This document shows, in pieces, positions 18,281 through 25,806 of a stretch of DNA of 56,037 nucleotides. The stretch lies in assembly GCA_019359375.1 (NCBI GenBank), contig JAHHHL010000044.1:1-56037 (forward strand), read 5' to 3'. Origin of the DNA: Lyngbya sp. HA4199-MV5. Lineage in GTDB: Bacteria > Cyanobacteriota > Cyanobacteriia > Leptolyngbyales > Leptolyngbyaceae. Both the position numbers and the translations under genes were made by a program. Position 1 is the stretch's first letter; each line of letters starts with the position of its first letter. A model generated the notes under the pieces. That model ran no database searches. It worked only from the letters and a program-made list of their open reading frames with translations, and was not told the origin of the DNA.

Positions 18281-19111
18281 ATGGCTGAGACAAAAAAGAA
18301 ACCACTTTCGCATTATCTCCTGACAGGATTCTTTGGACTCTTTGTGCTGTTTTTGTACGGTCCAATGTTTGCCGTGTTTCTGCTCTCACTGCAAGGACCA
18401 GAGGGACAGTTGACCTTTCCCATGCGTGGCTTTAGCTTCTACTGGTTGGGGGCAGTATTTGGTGAACAGCGCGTGGGGAATTTTGTGGAAGCGTTTTGGC
18501 GATCGCTCACTCTGGGTCTCATCGTGATGGTCATCACCGTCATCTTCAGCGTGATGGCAGGTCTCGCCTTCCGCAGTCGTTTCAAAGGCTCAAATCTGGT
18601 CTTTTACTTGACCATTTCTAGCCTGATTGTGCCAAGCATTCTGATTTCACTCGGTATCGGCATTGTCTTCGGTCTGGTCGGTATTGACAATCAATGGTAT
18701 TCGTCGGCGCTGGCAGGACATCTAACCTGGACATTGCCGTTTGCGTTCTTGATTATGCTGGGCATTTTTGGACGCTTCAATCCTGCCTATGAGGAAGCCG
18801 CACGGGATTTGGGCGCGAGTGAATCCACCACATTTTGGCAGGTGGTATTTCCGTTGATTGCCTCTAGCGTCGTTGGGGTAGGGTTACTGGGCTTTACGCT
18901 TTCATATGATGAGTTCACTCGCACGTCGCTGATTTCGGGCGAGACTAACACACTGCCGCTGGAAATCTTTGGCATGACAACCAACGTGACCTCCCCAGCC
19001 TTATACGCCCTCGGCACGCTAACCACGATTTTCTCATTTGTGCTGATTGGGGTCGCGCTCTTTGCGATTCAAGCCCTTGCGAACCGTCAGAGCAAACCGA
19101 AACAAGGGTAG
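18281..19111 (+). CDS. ABC transporter permease (PotC-like)
   Basis: This 276-residue inner-membrane permease is the second channel subunit. It has about six membrane segments and the ATPase-contact loop YEEAARDLGASESTTFWQVV followed by FPLI. It begins 3 bp after the preceding permease gene, so the two are probably translated together. The C-terminus is short and basic (NRQSKPKQG). It is the last gene of the porin-containing uptake operon. No terminator with a clear T run follows directly. Confidence 0.92.
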   Translation: MAETKKKPLSHYLLTGFFGLFVLFLYGPMFAVFLLSLQGPEGQLTFPMRGFSFYWLGAVFGEQRVGNFVEAFWRSLTLGLIVMVITVIFSVMAGLAFRSRFKGSNLVFYLTISSLIVPSILISLGIGIVFGLVGIDNQWYSSALAGHLTWTLPFAFLIMLGIFGRFNPAYEEAARDLGASESTTFWQVVFPLIASSVVGVGLLGFTLSYDEFTRTSLISGETNTLPLEIFGMTTNVTSPALYALGTLTTIFSFVLIGVALFAIQALANRQSKPKQG

Positions 19112-19580
19112 AACGGCGATCGACCCTGTAGGGACAAGCGCTTGCTGCTCGGTGAGAGCAAAGCCAATCGTACGGGCTTAGCAGACCCTACGGGAAGCAA
19201 GCTACGGGCGAAAACCTCTGCTACAACCGAAAGCATACCTGCCGACTGCTAGGGGCTGTCATCAATTACTACTACACATTGCTTGCAGTAAGGGTTCCAG
19301 CCCCTAGCCTGGTGTGTTGGGACGGGCGTGGCATTGCTGATATTGCAAGGTTTCGGAGCTAATTGATGACACGCCCTAAGCCCCTACAGAATTACCGATT
19401 CTTGTTTCTAGGGGCTGTGCGGTGATCTCAAATTTGTGAGGAACACTCCTGCCGACACGCCACGCGTAGACCCGTAGGCAACAGGCATCTCACTCTATCT
19501 TAGGGCTGAGATGTTAGTTTGCCTTAAACCTTCGTACACGCAGAAATGTCCTAACAGAGTACACGTCGCAAGGATGTTTG
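19112..19580. other. Repeat-rich intergenic region
   Basis: This region holds a MITE-like element (listed separately) and several copies, in both orientations, of CTAGGGGCTG (19249, 19298 as complement, 19408). It also has short GC-rich repeats such as GTAGGGACAAGCGCTTG and CCGTAGGCAACAGGC. No open frame looks coding. Confidence 0.5.
19251..19377. mobile_element. MITE-like element with 18-bp terminal inverted repeats
   Basis: AGGGGCTGTCATCAATTA at the left end and the complement of TAATTGATGACACGCCCT at the right end agree at 16 of 18 positions and enclose about 90 bp with no open frame. The size and ends fit a miniature inverted-repeat element mobilised by a transposase from elsewhere. No clear target duplication is seen. 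Confidence 0.5.
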
Positions 19581-19937
19581 ATGATGAATCGTAAACTTGC
19601 AGTCACCCTACTGGCACTGCCGATCGCCGCACTCCCCATCAGCACGATCGCGCTGATGGCTCAGTCTGCCTCTGCCGAAGTGATTCCAGCGGCAGAACGA
19701 CAGATTCCTGCCATCGTTGCCCAGCGCTACGATAACAATTGGCGCGATCAGGACAACAATCGACGTGACCGGGACAACGATCGACGCGAGGCACTTCGTC
19801 GAGAAGAAGCCCGTCGAGAAACGTTGCGTCGGGACGAAAATCGCCGTGAGCGACGAGTCTGGATTCCTGGTCATTGGGAATCTGGCTTTTTGGGCATCGG
19901 TCGCAAGTGGGTAGAAGGTCACTGGGAAACCCGCTAA
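19581..19937 (+). CDS. Small secreted Arg-rich protein with a C-terminal WIPGHW...EGHW motif
   Basis: This protein of about 118 residues has a signal sequence (MMNRKLAVTLLALPIAALP, cleaved near ASA), a highly charged low-complexity middle (RRD, RRE and DNDR repeats, about residues 55-95) and a C-terminal motif RVWIPGHWESGFLGIGRKW. That motif resembles the YXWGXW / W-x-PGHW repeats of small periplasmic bacterial proteins. ATG at 19581 follows AAGGATG; a second ATG is the next codon. Function is unknown. The Arg-rich region could bind anionic polymers, but that is speculation. It stands alone with its own terminator. Confidence 0.75.
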   Translation: MMNRKLAVTLLALPIAALPISTIALMAQSASAEVIPAAERQIPAIVAQRYDNNWRDQDNNRRDRDNDRREALRREEARRETLRRDENRRERRVWIPGHWESGFLGIGRKWVEGHWETR

Positions 19938-20022
19938 ACCCAGTGTGGGTGTATCTTCCATTCAGCGTTCAGCACAAAGCCATCAACGTCAGCGTAAAAC
20001 CATCAAGTTAAAGCAACCCACC

Positions 20023-20050
20023 GGGCGATCGTACGATCGCCCGCTTTTCT
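20023..20050 (+). terminator. Terminator-like palindrome after the small secreted protein gene
   Basis: GGGCGATCGT and ACGATCGCCC form a perfect 20-bp palindrome followed by GCTTTTCT. Part of the symmetry comes from overlapping GATCG motifs, but the T-rich tail and its position about 85 bases after the stop codon support a terminator. Confidence 0.55.
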
Positions 20051-20128
20051 ATGCCGCCGCGTTCTCTTCCAATGCGTAGCAATACCACTTTTGGGATAGA
20101 TCGTCATGGTCATCTCCCAATAAACATG

Positions 20129-20263
20129 GCTTTGCCTCCTGCCTCCTGCCTCCTGCCTTCTGCCTCCTGCCTTTTTCCCACCCTCTAGCGGTCAGCGGTC
20201 AGCTTTTAATCCTTCATCCCTCATCCCTCCTTCTGCCTCCTGCCTTCTGCCTCCTGCCTCCAA
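20129..20263. repeat. Tandem heptanucleotide repeats (CCTCCTG units)
   Basis: Two runs of tandem 7-mers, CCTCCTG and CCTTCTG, are separated by about 50 bp of related sequence (TCATCCCTCATCCC). They match the short tandemly repeated repetitive sequences known from filamentous cyanobacteria. The second run ends next to the stop codon of the minus-strand ferredoxin-like gene. Confidence 0.85.
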
Positions 20264-20668
20264 CTACAAATTAGTCGAAATTGCCTGCACCGGACAGGTA
20301 GGAATGCACTGTTCACAGACAATGCAGCGCGATCGGGTAAAGGTTAACTTAAATGAGTCTGGATCAAGCTTCAGCGCTTCAGTGGGACAAACGCCCGTGC
20401 AAAGCCCACAATGCACACACGCCTCTTCATCAATCATGATTTCGCGGTTTGAGAACGACACGCCAATATCTTGCGATCGCATCCAGTCAAGGGCAGCATC
20501 CAGTTCATCAATATCCCCCGACAGCTCGACGACGAGCTTGCCCACCTGGTTTGGCGCAACCTGAGCGCGAATAATATTTGCCGCCACGTTAAAATCTTTC
20601 GCCAACCGATAGGTGACGGGCATTTGAACCGATCGCTTTGGAAATGTGAGCGTAACCCGCTTTTTCAC
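20264..20668 (-). CDS. NIL-domain 4Fe-4S dicluster ferredoxin-like protein
   Basis: This 134-residue protein joins an N-terminal NIL domain (about 1-75; related to the substrate-sensing domain of methionine ABC ATPases) to a bacterial-type ferredoxin domain with two CxxCxxCxxxCP motifs (CVHCGLCTGVCP and CIVCEQCIPTCP). It should be a cytosolic electron carrier, with the NIL domain perhaps binding an amino acid or mediating dimer contacts. The fusion is common in cyanobacteria, but its physiological partner is not established. Upstream on the same strand is the carotenoid oxygenase gene, separated by a 30-bp palindrome. Confidence 0.9.
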   Translation of the reverse strand: MKKRVTLTFPKRSVQMPVTYRLAKDFNVAANIIRAQVAPNQVGKLVVELSGDIDELDAALDWMRSQDIGVSFSNREIMIDEEACVHCGLCTGVCPTEALKLDPDSFKLTFTRSRCIVCEQCIPTCPVQAISTNL

Positions 20669-20705
20669 TGGTTGTCCTAATTAGCAGTTAGAGATGGTTT
20701 CCTTT

Positions 20706-20735
20706 TGTAGGGACGTTACATGTAACGTCCCTACA
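20706..20735. repeat. Dispersed palindromic repeat, copy 2 (perfect)
   Basis: This is a perfect 30-bp palindrome made of TGTAGGGACGTTACA and its complement with no loop. It lies 26 bases beyond the stop codon of the carotenoid oxygenase gene, between two minus-strand genes. It could form a cruciform or an RNA hairpin. Confidence 0.9.
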
Positions 20736-20761
20736 GAAAAAGCGACATTCGTCATTTCATC

Positions 20762-22354
20762 CTAGCGGTTCCTCACTGATTCACACTCAAAGTATCGGGG
20801 TGTAAAGCTACCATGTAAGCCATACGGCACATGATGCTTCAAATGCAGACGAGCAACAGGCTCCCGATGTAAATCGCGTGCATTCAGGATCACCACATCC
20901 GATCGCTCATGGGCGGAGTCATACACCAGGGTTAGCAGCCAGCCATCATCTTCTGCACCCGTCAGATCGGCTGAGGGTAATCCATTCTTAAAGGCAGAGG
21001 GCGTTCGCGGGACAAAGATGGGTTCGCTGACGTAGCCGTGGGGTGCCGCACTCCAGAGTTGGCGTTCACCCGTTTCCACATCAATTTTGACGATCGCCTG
21101 CAACGGTGCATTTCCATCTGCTGCATGAGCCGCGCCCATGAAGATGTAACGGTGCGATCGACCCGCTTTTGCCGGATGCACGTAAGGAAACTCACAGCAA
21201 CGGCTTTCCAGGAGCGATCGTTGCACTGCCTGGGTTTCCAAATTGAGCCGAAAGCGCCAGAGTTGCCCTGGTGCCAGTGCCTCAAAATCGGTTTCCCGAA
21301 AGTCCGACTCTGCCTCTACAGCAGGTAACGAACCGTAGCAAACTGAATCAATCACAATTTCACGTCCATCTTCAAACGCATTCGCATGATGGAACACAAA
21401 ACCAGCATGAGTTTCAAACGCTAAAGCCGAATTTTTATCCTTTATCCTTAAGCCTTTATCCTTTCCTAAAGCTCCTTTATCCTTTCTGGGAACTACTACA
21501 ATCCGCGTCGGCTTCTCAGGGTTAAAGGTGATGCACTCACCAGCCCCCCGCTGACCCAACAGAAAGGGAAGTGGATTAAAGCTAACCGGATTTTGAAAGA
21601 AGATGGCGTAGTTTGGAGTGATGGCAAAATCGTGAATGAACGCAAACCCTGGTGTCGAGTGGGAATGCTTTCGCAGCAGTGCGCCATCGGAATTGAACTC
21701 AAACAGCGTGATAGTAGAAGACAGTCCGGGCTTGATGGAGAAATTGACCAGACAGGGCGCGCCATCGTCTTGATTGCAAGCAGGATCAATCCAGGGATGC
21801 GCTGCAAACGCTTCACCGGGCTGCAACACGCCATCTAATTGGTCGAGTCCCAACGTCTCTAACGTGGCAGGATCAAGCCGATGGGGTTCGGCAGCTTCCC
21901 ACAGTGCCAGCAGTTTTCCACCCCAGTAGAGAATGTTGGTATTGGCAATATTCTTGAGGCGAAAATCCAGGGCGTTTGCTAGCCAGCCACCGGGCTTTTG
22001 TGTCCCAAACACACCGCGATACAAGATGCGTCCTGCTGCTTGTTCGGCAACATAGCCCTCTGTGCGAACGAAGCGATTACGAAAATGGGCGCGACCGTTA
22101 TGGAAGGCGATCGCACAAATCATTCCATCCCCATCAAATGGATGGTGAATCGTCTGCCCGTTCACGTCCAGCATCCCTGGTCCATTGCGGAACAGCGTGC
22201 CATGCAGCTCAGGCGGAATTTTGCCTTCAATATCATCGATCCAATAATCAAACTCTTGCTTAAGGGAGCGGTAGCCCTTTTGCCACTCGGCGCGATCGTA
22301 GGACAGCGTGGGAGGCACAGTCGATGCCCGTTCATTTAGCTGAAAGCTTTGCAT
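20762..22354 (-). CDS. Carotenoid cleavage oxygenase
   Basis: This 530-residue enzyme of the RPE65/apocarotenoid oxygenase family should cleave a carotenoid or apocarotenal double bond with O2 at a four-His iron site. The expected His-bearing motifs are present: HPWIDP (about residue 195), HDFAITPNYAIFF (about 240), FHHANAFEDG (about 325) and LHGSFTP near the C-terminus. The seven-bladed propeller opens with GTLFRNGPGMLDV and HPFDGDGMI. It is longer than typical members (about 480-490). About 20 extra residues at 290-308, rich in Lys/Asp (KDKG repeats), are encoded by repeat-like DNA, so they are probably a tolerated insertion. The exact substrate cannot be predicted. Confidence 0.9.
   Translation of the reverse strand: MQSFQLNERASTVPPTLSYDRAEWQKGYRSLKQEFDYWIDDIEGKIPPELHGTLFRNGPGMLDVNGQTIHHPFDGDGMICAIAFHNGRAHFRNRFVRTEGYVAEQAAGRILYRGVFGTQKPGGWLANALDFRLKNIANTNILYWGGKLLALWEAAEPHRLDPATLETLGLDQLDGVLQPGEAFAAHPWIDPACNQDDGAPCLVNFSIKPGLSSTITLFEFNSDGALLRKHSHSTPGFAFIHDFAITPNYAIFFQNPVSFNPLPFLLGQRGAGECITFNPEKPTRIVVVPRKDKGALGKDKGLRIKDKNSALAFETHAGFVFHHANAFEDGREIVIDSVCYGSLPAVEAESDFRETDFEALAPGQLWRFRLNLETQAVQRSLLESRCCEFPYVHPAKAGRSHRYIFMGAAHAADGNAPLQAIVKIDVETGERQLWSAAPHGYVSEPIFVPRTPSAFKNGLPSADLTGAEDDGWLLTLVYDSAHERSDVVILNARDLHREPVARLHLKHHVPYGLHGSFTPRYFECESVRNR
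21433..21487. repeat. Heptamer-like repeat inserted in frame in the carotenoid oxygenase gene
   Basis: The unit CCTTTATC and variants (CCTTAAG, CCTTTCC) recur about six times in 55 bp. This is the same sequence type as the CCTTTAGC repeats found between genes elsewhere in the window. Read in the gene, it gives the KDKG-rich segment. Confidence 0.75.
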
Positions 22355-22369
22355 TGAAACTGGAAAGTT

Positions 22370-22512
22370 TTTAGTTTTTGGTTGTTGGTGGTTAGAAAGG
22401 CAGAAGGCAGGAAGAGTTTTTGGTTGCTAGTTGTTAGTTTTTAGAAGGAGTTAGGAATGGCTTGTGTATTAACAACCAAGACTCATGCACTAACAACCAA
22501 CAACTAAAAACT
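22370..22512. repeat. Low-complexity repeat block (TTAGTTTTT / AACAACCA units)
   Basis: The spacer between the BT1 transporter and carotenoid oxygenase genes is built from repeats of GTTTTTAG, GGTTGTTGG and AACAACCA. It contains a copy of TTTTTAGAAGGAGTTAGGAA, which recurs twice between nrtC and nrtD. It is followed by a GC-rich dispersed motif (CCATGCCGTTCGCAGAGCG). Confidence 0.7.
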
Positions 22513-22575
22513 CTAGCGAAGCCATGCCGTTCGCAGAGCGTTCCGCAGGAAAGGCTTTACAACTGATTCCACTCC

Positions 22576-24072
22576 TCACTCCTCACCCCTTACTGGCTCA
22601 GGCTTTCTGACGTTGGGTACAAACTCGGTCATCAGGTCAGGCAAAAAGGGTTGTCCCAGATGCCTGGAGGAGGAGGAATCGGCTTCGATCATCGGGACGG
22701 GGTGAAGTGTAGAGGTGGTTTCAGTCGTCTCCTCAGCGCGGGGCAACCAGCCTAGAAAGGGCAATGGCAGCAGCGTTGAGAGGTTGGTAATGATTACTAG
22801 AAGCGCCAGGTTGCTGAAATTATGCTCACTGATGCCGAGCCAGTGCATGAGAAATGCGCCTGATTCGTAAGACAGCAGACCCGCCAGGTTGACCACGGAC
22901 ATCAGCAGCGCAAAAAAGGTTGCCTCTACACCGGGGGGACAAAGCCGCGCTGCCAGGACGAGAATGGGCATGTAGGCAATCTGCCCCATGACCGTGAGGA
23001 TCAAATTGTCACCCAGGCTGAACCAGCGATCGTCAATGCCCAGTTCACGGTTTGCGTGGGTCACCAGCAGCAGGGTTGTCATGCCCAGAGCGGCGGAAAT
23101 CACCGTAGACCAGCCGAAGATGACGCGAAACGGTACGGTTTTGAGAAAGCGCTGGAAAAACCAGATGCCCAGTAGCGATGCAAGGCTAGTGACAAGCCGT
23201 ACCCGTCCCAAAAACTCTGGCTCAAACCCCAGCTCATTGGTGGTGAAAAAGAAAAAGGCAGATTCAGCCGTGGGCATGGCTTGCCAGAGAAAAAGGAAGG
23301 CGGTCGGCATCCAGATCGATTTCTGGCTGACTGCCTGACGGAGTTGCCCAAACTGCTCACACACCAGCGACCAATTCATCCGATCGACCACCTGCGTTTC
23401 GGTAATCATCCACGCGACGAGGGAGACGATGAGGGGAAAGGTTGCCGTAATCGCAAACACCGTTTGGGTGCTGAAGTGCTGCAACAACGAGCCGCTGAAA
23501 TACGCCGTCAGGATGCCTCCTAAAGCCGATGAACCCCAGCAAAGGGATTGCAGCGAACCGGATTTACCCAACGATTCGCCCCGTGCCCGCTCCACGACGA
23601 TCGAATCGACAATGACATCGCTAAAGGCAACAGAAAGGGAACCCAGTGCGATCGCCAGCGTTGCAGCCCATGCAGAATGGACGATCGTGGCTAAAGCAAC
23701 CCAGGACAGCACGCCCAGCAGACCTGACAAGATTAAATAGGGTCGCCGTCGATAGCCAAAAATGGGCAAGCCATCTGAGATAAAGCCGAATAATGGCTTC
23801 ACCATCCAGGGTAGAGCGGCCACTCCAACCAGCGCCGATACCTCAGCCGGACTCAGCCCCAGATCATCTTTCAAAAAGAAGCTGACCGCCAAGCGCGCTA
23901 ACCCCAGAATGCCCTGTACGAAATACACCAGCAAAATGGCGATCAGTTCGGCACTGGGTTCGTTTCCGAAGAAAAGCTTCTCGGTGAACGACGCTTTTAT
24001 TCTGGTTAAACCAGTGGTGGAAACAATCATTGATAATTTGTTACAAACGTTTATCAATTCAGCCCCTATCAT
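22576..24072 (-). CDS. BT1/FBT-family folate-biopterin transporter (MFS superfamily)
   Basis: This 498-residue inner-membrane transporter has about twelve membrane helices. It shows the plastid/cyanobacterial BT1 features AELIAILLVYFVQGILGLAR, ALPWMVKPLFGFISDG and GYRRRPYLI. Members such as the Synechocystis protein carry folates or pterins. The start is uncertain: an ATG 14 codons downstream (24030, MIVSTTGLTRIKAS) fits family N-termini at least as well. The C-terminal tail of about 50 residues is hydrophilic and poorly conserved. It is divergent from a small uncertain open frame. The substrate is inferred from family only. Confidence 0.88.
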   Translation of the reverse strand: MIGAELINVCNKLSMIVSTTGLTRIKASFTEKLFFGNEPSAELIAILLVYFVQGILGLARLAVSFFLKDDLGLSPAEVSALVGVAALPWMVKPLFGFISDGLPIFGYRRRPYLILSGLLGVLSWVALATIVHSAWAATLAIALGSLSVAFSDVIVDSIVVERARGESLGKSGSLQSLCWGSSALGGILTAYFSGSLLQHFSTQTVFAITATFPLIVSLVAWMITETQVVDRMNWSLVCEQFGQLRQAVSQKSIWMPTAFLFLWQAMPTAESAFFFFTTNELGFEPEFLGRVRLVTSLASLLGIWFFQRFLKTVPFRVIFGWSTVISAALGMTTLLLVTHANRELGIDDRWFSLGDNLILTVMGQIAYMPILVLAARLCPPGVEATFFALLMSVVNLAGLLSYESGAFLMHWLGISEHNFSNLALLVIITNLSTLLPLPFLGWLPRAEETTETTSTLHPVPMIEADSSSSRHLGQPFLPDLMTEFVPNVRKPEPVRGEE

Positions 24073-24077
24073 AACGC

Positions 24078-24398
24078 TTGATTACAGGAGAGGCACTGTC
24101 TACTCCTTTTAAGTTGCCCAATTTTGGTTCATACGGATACAAATTTTTCTTAATCGAGCCAGTATTAAAGCAGGAAACGATCGACACGTTCCTCCAAATG
24201 CCTTACTGTCAAAGCTCCTTTGCGTATAGCGACCAGGTTTTAAGAAATATAAATGACAGGAGCAGCTATTTACATTTCGCAACAAAGTTTGATGTAATGC
24301 TTCAGCCACTTAGTTGGTTGCAGCATCATAACCAACACTTTGCCAAAGGCTATTGCACTTATGGGCTGGCGAATGCGGTGCTGATCGGCAAAAGCTAA
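24078..24398 (+). CDS. Unrecognised small protein, uncertain
   Basis: An open frame of up to 106 residues begins at TTG; ATG at 24198 would give 66 residues. I do not recognise a family. The composition is protein-like, with aromatic and His-rich stretches (YCQSSFAYSDQVL, WLQHHNQHFAKGY), no membrane segment and no low complexity. No clear ribosome binding site is seen. It lies divergent to the BT1 transporter gene with only 5 bp between the first codons as called here, which counts against using both far-upstream starts. It may be a remnant. Confidence 0.35.
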   Translation: MITGEALSTPFKLPNFGSYGYKFFLIEPVLKQETIDTFLQMPYCQSSFAYSDQVLRNINDRSSYLHFATKFDVMLQPLSWLQHHNQHFAKGYCTYGLANAVLIGKS

Positions 24399-24418
24399 TC
24401 GCTCAAACAATTGCTGCT

Positions 24419-24964
24419 TCATTCATCAGACTGAGCGATCCGCAAGCAAGCACATTTTTCTAGAAACGATGCCGCTTTATGCTCTGCATCAGGGTTTTGC
24501 CTATGGGCTGGGGTCGGTCGGATGATGCCGTTGAAGAGATCGTCTAAGCCATAGGGCATGAAATAGCTCCATTGACCTTGGGCGTTACAGCGCACGCCAA
24601 CAGCCGTCGCCGTGTGAAGCCAATCAGCAATGCCATCCTCTGTGCTGCTGTAGGGTCTACGACCAGAACGCCAGCGGGCAAAGCTAGCCTGGTTTTTGAC
24701 ATCAAACACATAGTCAGGGAATTGAGCGGTGAGAGCTGCTTTAGCGGTTAGTTCTTGATCACGACGACCGCTTTCATCAAAAAACGCCAGATCAAAATCG
24801 TTGATCGTTAACCGACAGTCAGCAAAGAGTGATCGCCATACCGTATTACGCACAGCCCCTCCTGCTAACCACCAGTCAGGTAAGTTGAGCTGAGCCATTG
24901 CTGGCAGTACGTCGCCAACAGGGGATGCAGTGAGAATTTGGTGGAGACGATCGCTCAGTGTCAT
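24419..24964 (-). CDS. Nucleotidyltransferase family protein (NTP_transf_6 / DUF925 type)
   Basis: This 181-residue protein shows the nucleotidyltransferase-fold pattern: LAGGAVRNTVW (about residues 33-43) followed by TINDFDLAFFD, whose paired Asp residues should hold metal. The C-terminal third (DDLFNGIIRPTPAHRQNPDAEHKAASF) matches the conserved end of this bacterial family. The reaction and target are not established; related proteins are annotated only as putative nucleotidyltransferases. It is a complete length for the family. It follows a coiled-coil protein gene on the same strand, with a 30-bp palindrome between them. Confidence 0.85.
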   Translation of the reverse strand: MTLSDRLHQILTASPVGDVLPAMAQLNLPDWWLAGGAVRNTVWRSLFADCRLTINDFDLAFFDESGRRDQELTAKAALTAQFPDYVFDVKNQASFARWRSGRRPYSSTEDGIADWLHTATAVGVRCNAQGQWSYFMPYGLDDLFNGIIRPTPAHRQNPDAEHKAASFLEKCACLRIAQSDE

Positions 24965-25058
24965 CGCATCAACCTGCTGTCAGTCTTGAAGTAAACACGT
25001 TGAATGGAGGTACTGCTGTCAAGCCGCGATCGCCCTGTAAACGCAACGTTTTGTTCGT

Positions 25059-25088
25059 TGTAGGGACGTTACATGTAACGTCCCTACA
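25059..25088. repeat. Dispersed palindromic repeat, copy 3 (perfect)
   Basis: This is base-for-base the same 30-bp perfect palindrome as copy 2 (arm TGTAGGGACGTTACA). It lies between two minus-strand genes, about 105 bases after one stop codon. Confidence 0.9.
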
Positions 25089-25176
25089 GATCGCCAGAAT
25101 TTCTTGCTGAAATCCCCTATCGATGCGGAAATGAATCGTCATTTCACAGAAAGATGATGAATGCTTCAAAGATGCT

Positions 25177-25210
25177 GCACAGTGGCGTGTCGGTCTAACT
25201 GCCACTGTGC
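25177..25210 (-). terminator. Hairpin overlapping the end of the coiled-coil protein gene
   Basis: GCACAGTGGC and GCCACTGTGC form a perfect 10-bp stem around a 14-base loop that contains the stop codon. On the minus strand it is followed by AGCATCTTT rather than a pure T run. It is therefore a probable but weak terminator, or an mRNA-end stabiliser. Confidence 0.5.
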
Positions 25211-25527
25211 CCATTACCTCCAAAGCTCGCCTGTAACGCTTCTAAGATTTGCTGCACTGTCGAGCGAAATTCGGCACGATCGATCGCGGCTTGGCTTCTA
25301 TCCTGCTCTGCCTGCTGCCCGATTGCTTCAATGGTGGTTGCAACCTGGTCAACCCGATCGCCCAATCGATCGACTCGGTGGACAAGCAAGGAAATGTCTT
25401 GCTGAAGAAGCAACTGGTTCTCTGTAAGCTGATTAATTCGGCGATCGGTGGCATCTGTGTGAGTAATCAGCACCGCCAGCATTTCTTCTATACGGTCTAG
25501 TCGATCTAAGGGTGTTTGATTGGTCAT
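25195..25527 (-). CDS. Small coiled-coil protein of unknown function
   Basis: This 110-residue soluble protein is predicted to be almost wholly helical. Heptad-like spacing of Leu, Ile and Val runs from about residue 5 to 95 (LDRLDRIEEMLAVL, QLTENQLLLQQDISLLVHRV, DRVDQVATTIEAIG), and the tail is Gly/Ser-rich. Similar short coiled-coil proteins are frequent in cyanobacteria and often have no known role. It is divergent from nirA, with about 280 bp of regulatory DNA between them. Nothing in its sequence ties it to nitrogen control. Confidence 0.7.
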   Translation of the reverse strand: MTNQTPLDRLDRIEEMLAVLITHTDATDRRINQLTENQLLLQQDISLLVHRVDRLGDRVDQVATTIEAIGQQAEQDRSQAAIDRAEFRSTVQQILEALQASFGGNGHSGS

Positions 25528-25575
25528 GTCGAACGTAGGGACTTTCCAACTGGATCTAACGCTGAATACTAAAAC

Positions 25576-25592
25576 CGCATTGCGTCAATGCG
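25576..25592. promoter_or_regulatory. Inverted repeat upstream of nirA, possible LysR-type (NtcB) site
   Basis: CGCATTG and CAATGCG are perfect 7-bp arms around CGT. The site lies 25 bp upstream of the NtcA-type box, a position where the LysR-type activator NtcB acts on nitrate operons in other cyanobacteria. Assignment to NtcB is inference. Confidence 0.45.
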
Positions 25593-25617
25593 AAAAATTC
25601 ATAAACAGAAATATTTT

Positions 25618-25659
25618 GTGACTAAAGATACGAATTTTTGTGAACAGCCAGCTTACGTT
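25618..25659 (+). promoter_or_regulatory. NtcA-activated promoter of the nitrate assimilation operon
   Basis: GTGACTAAAGATAC fits the NtcA consensus GTA-N8-TAC with one mismatch. Exactly 22 bases later is TACGTT, which fits the TAN3T -10 box. This is the spacing of known NtcA-activated promoters. It would place the transcript start near 25666 and leave a leader of about 140 bases before nirA. Confidence 0.7.
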
Positions 25660-25806
25660 AACTTCAACGACGCAATGCAGTGGGCACCCGTTGCCCCTAG
25701 GCAGAACGTAGAGCAGATTTGGTTGACGCTGAACAGTCTTTCGCGTCTCTAGCTGATTTCATAGTCACAAGCATAGCTTGAAGTGCAGACCCAAGGGGCA
25801 AGTCTT

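Noticed and set aside
20129-20263. Possible CRISPR array
   Set aside because: The repeats are 7 bp long and run head to tail without spacers; they are short tandem repeats.
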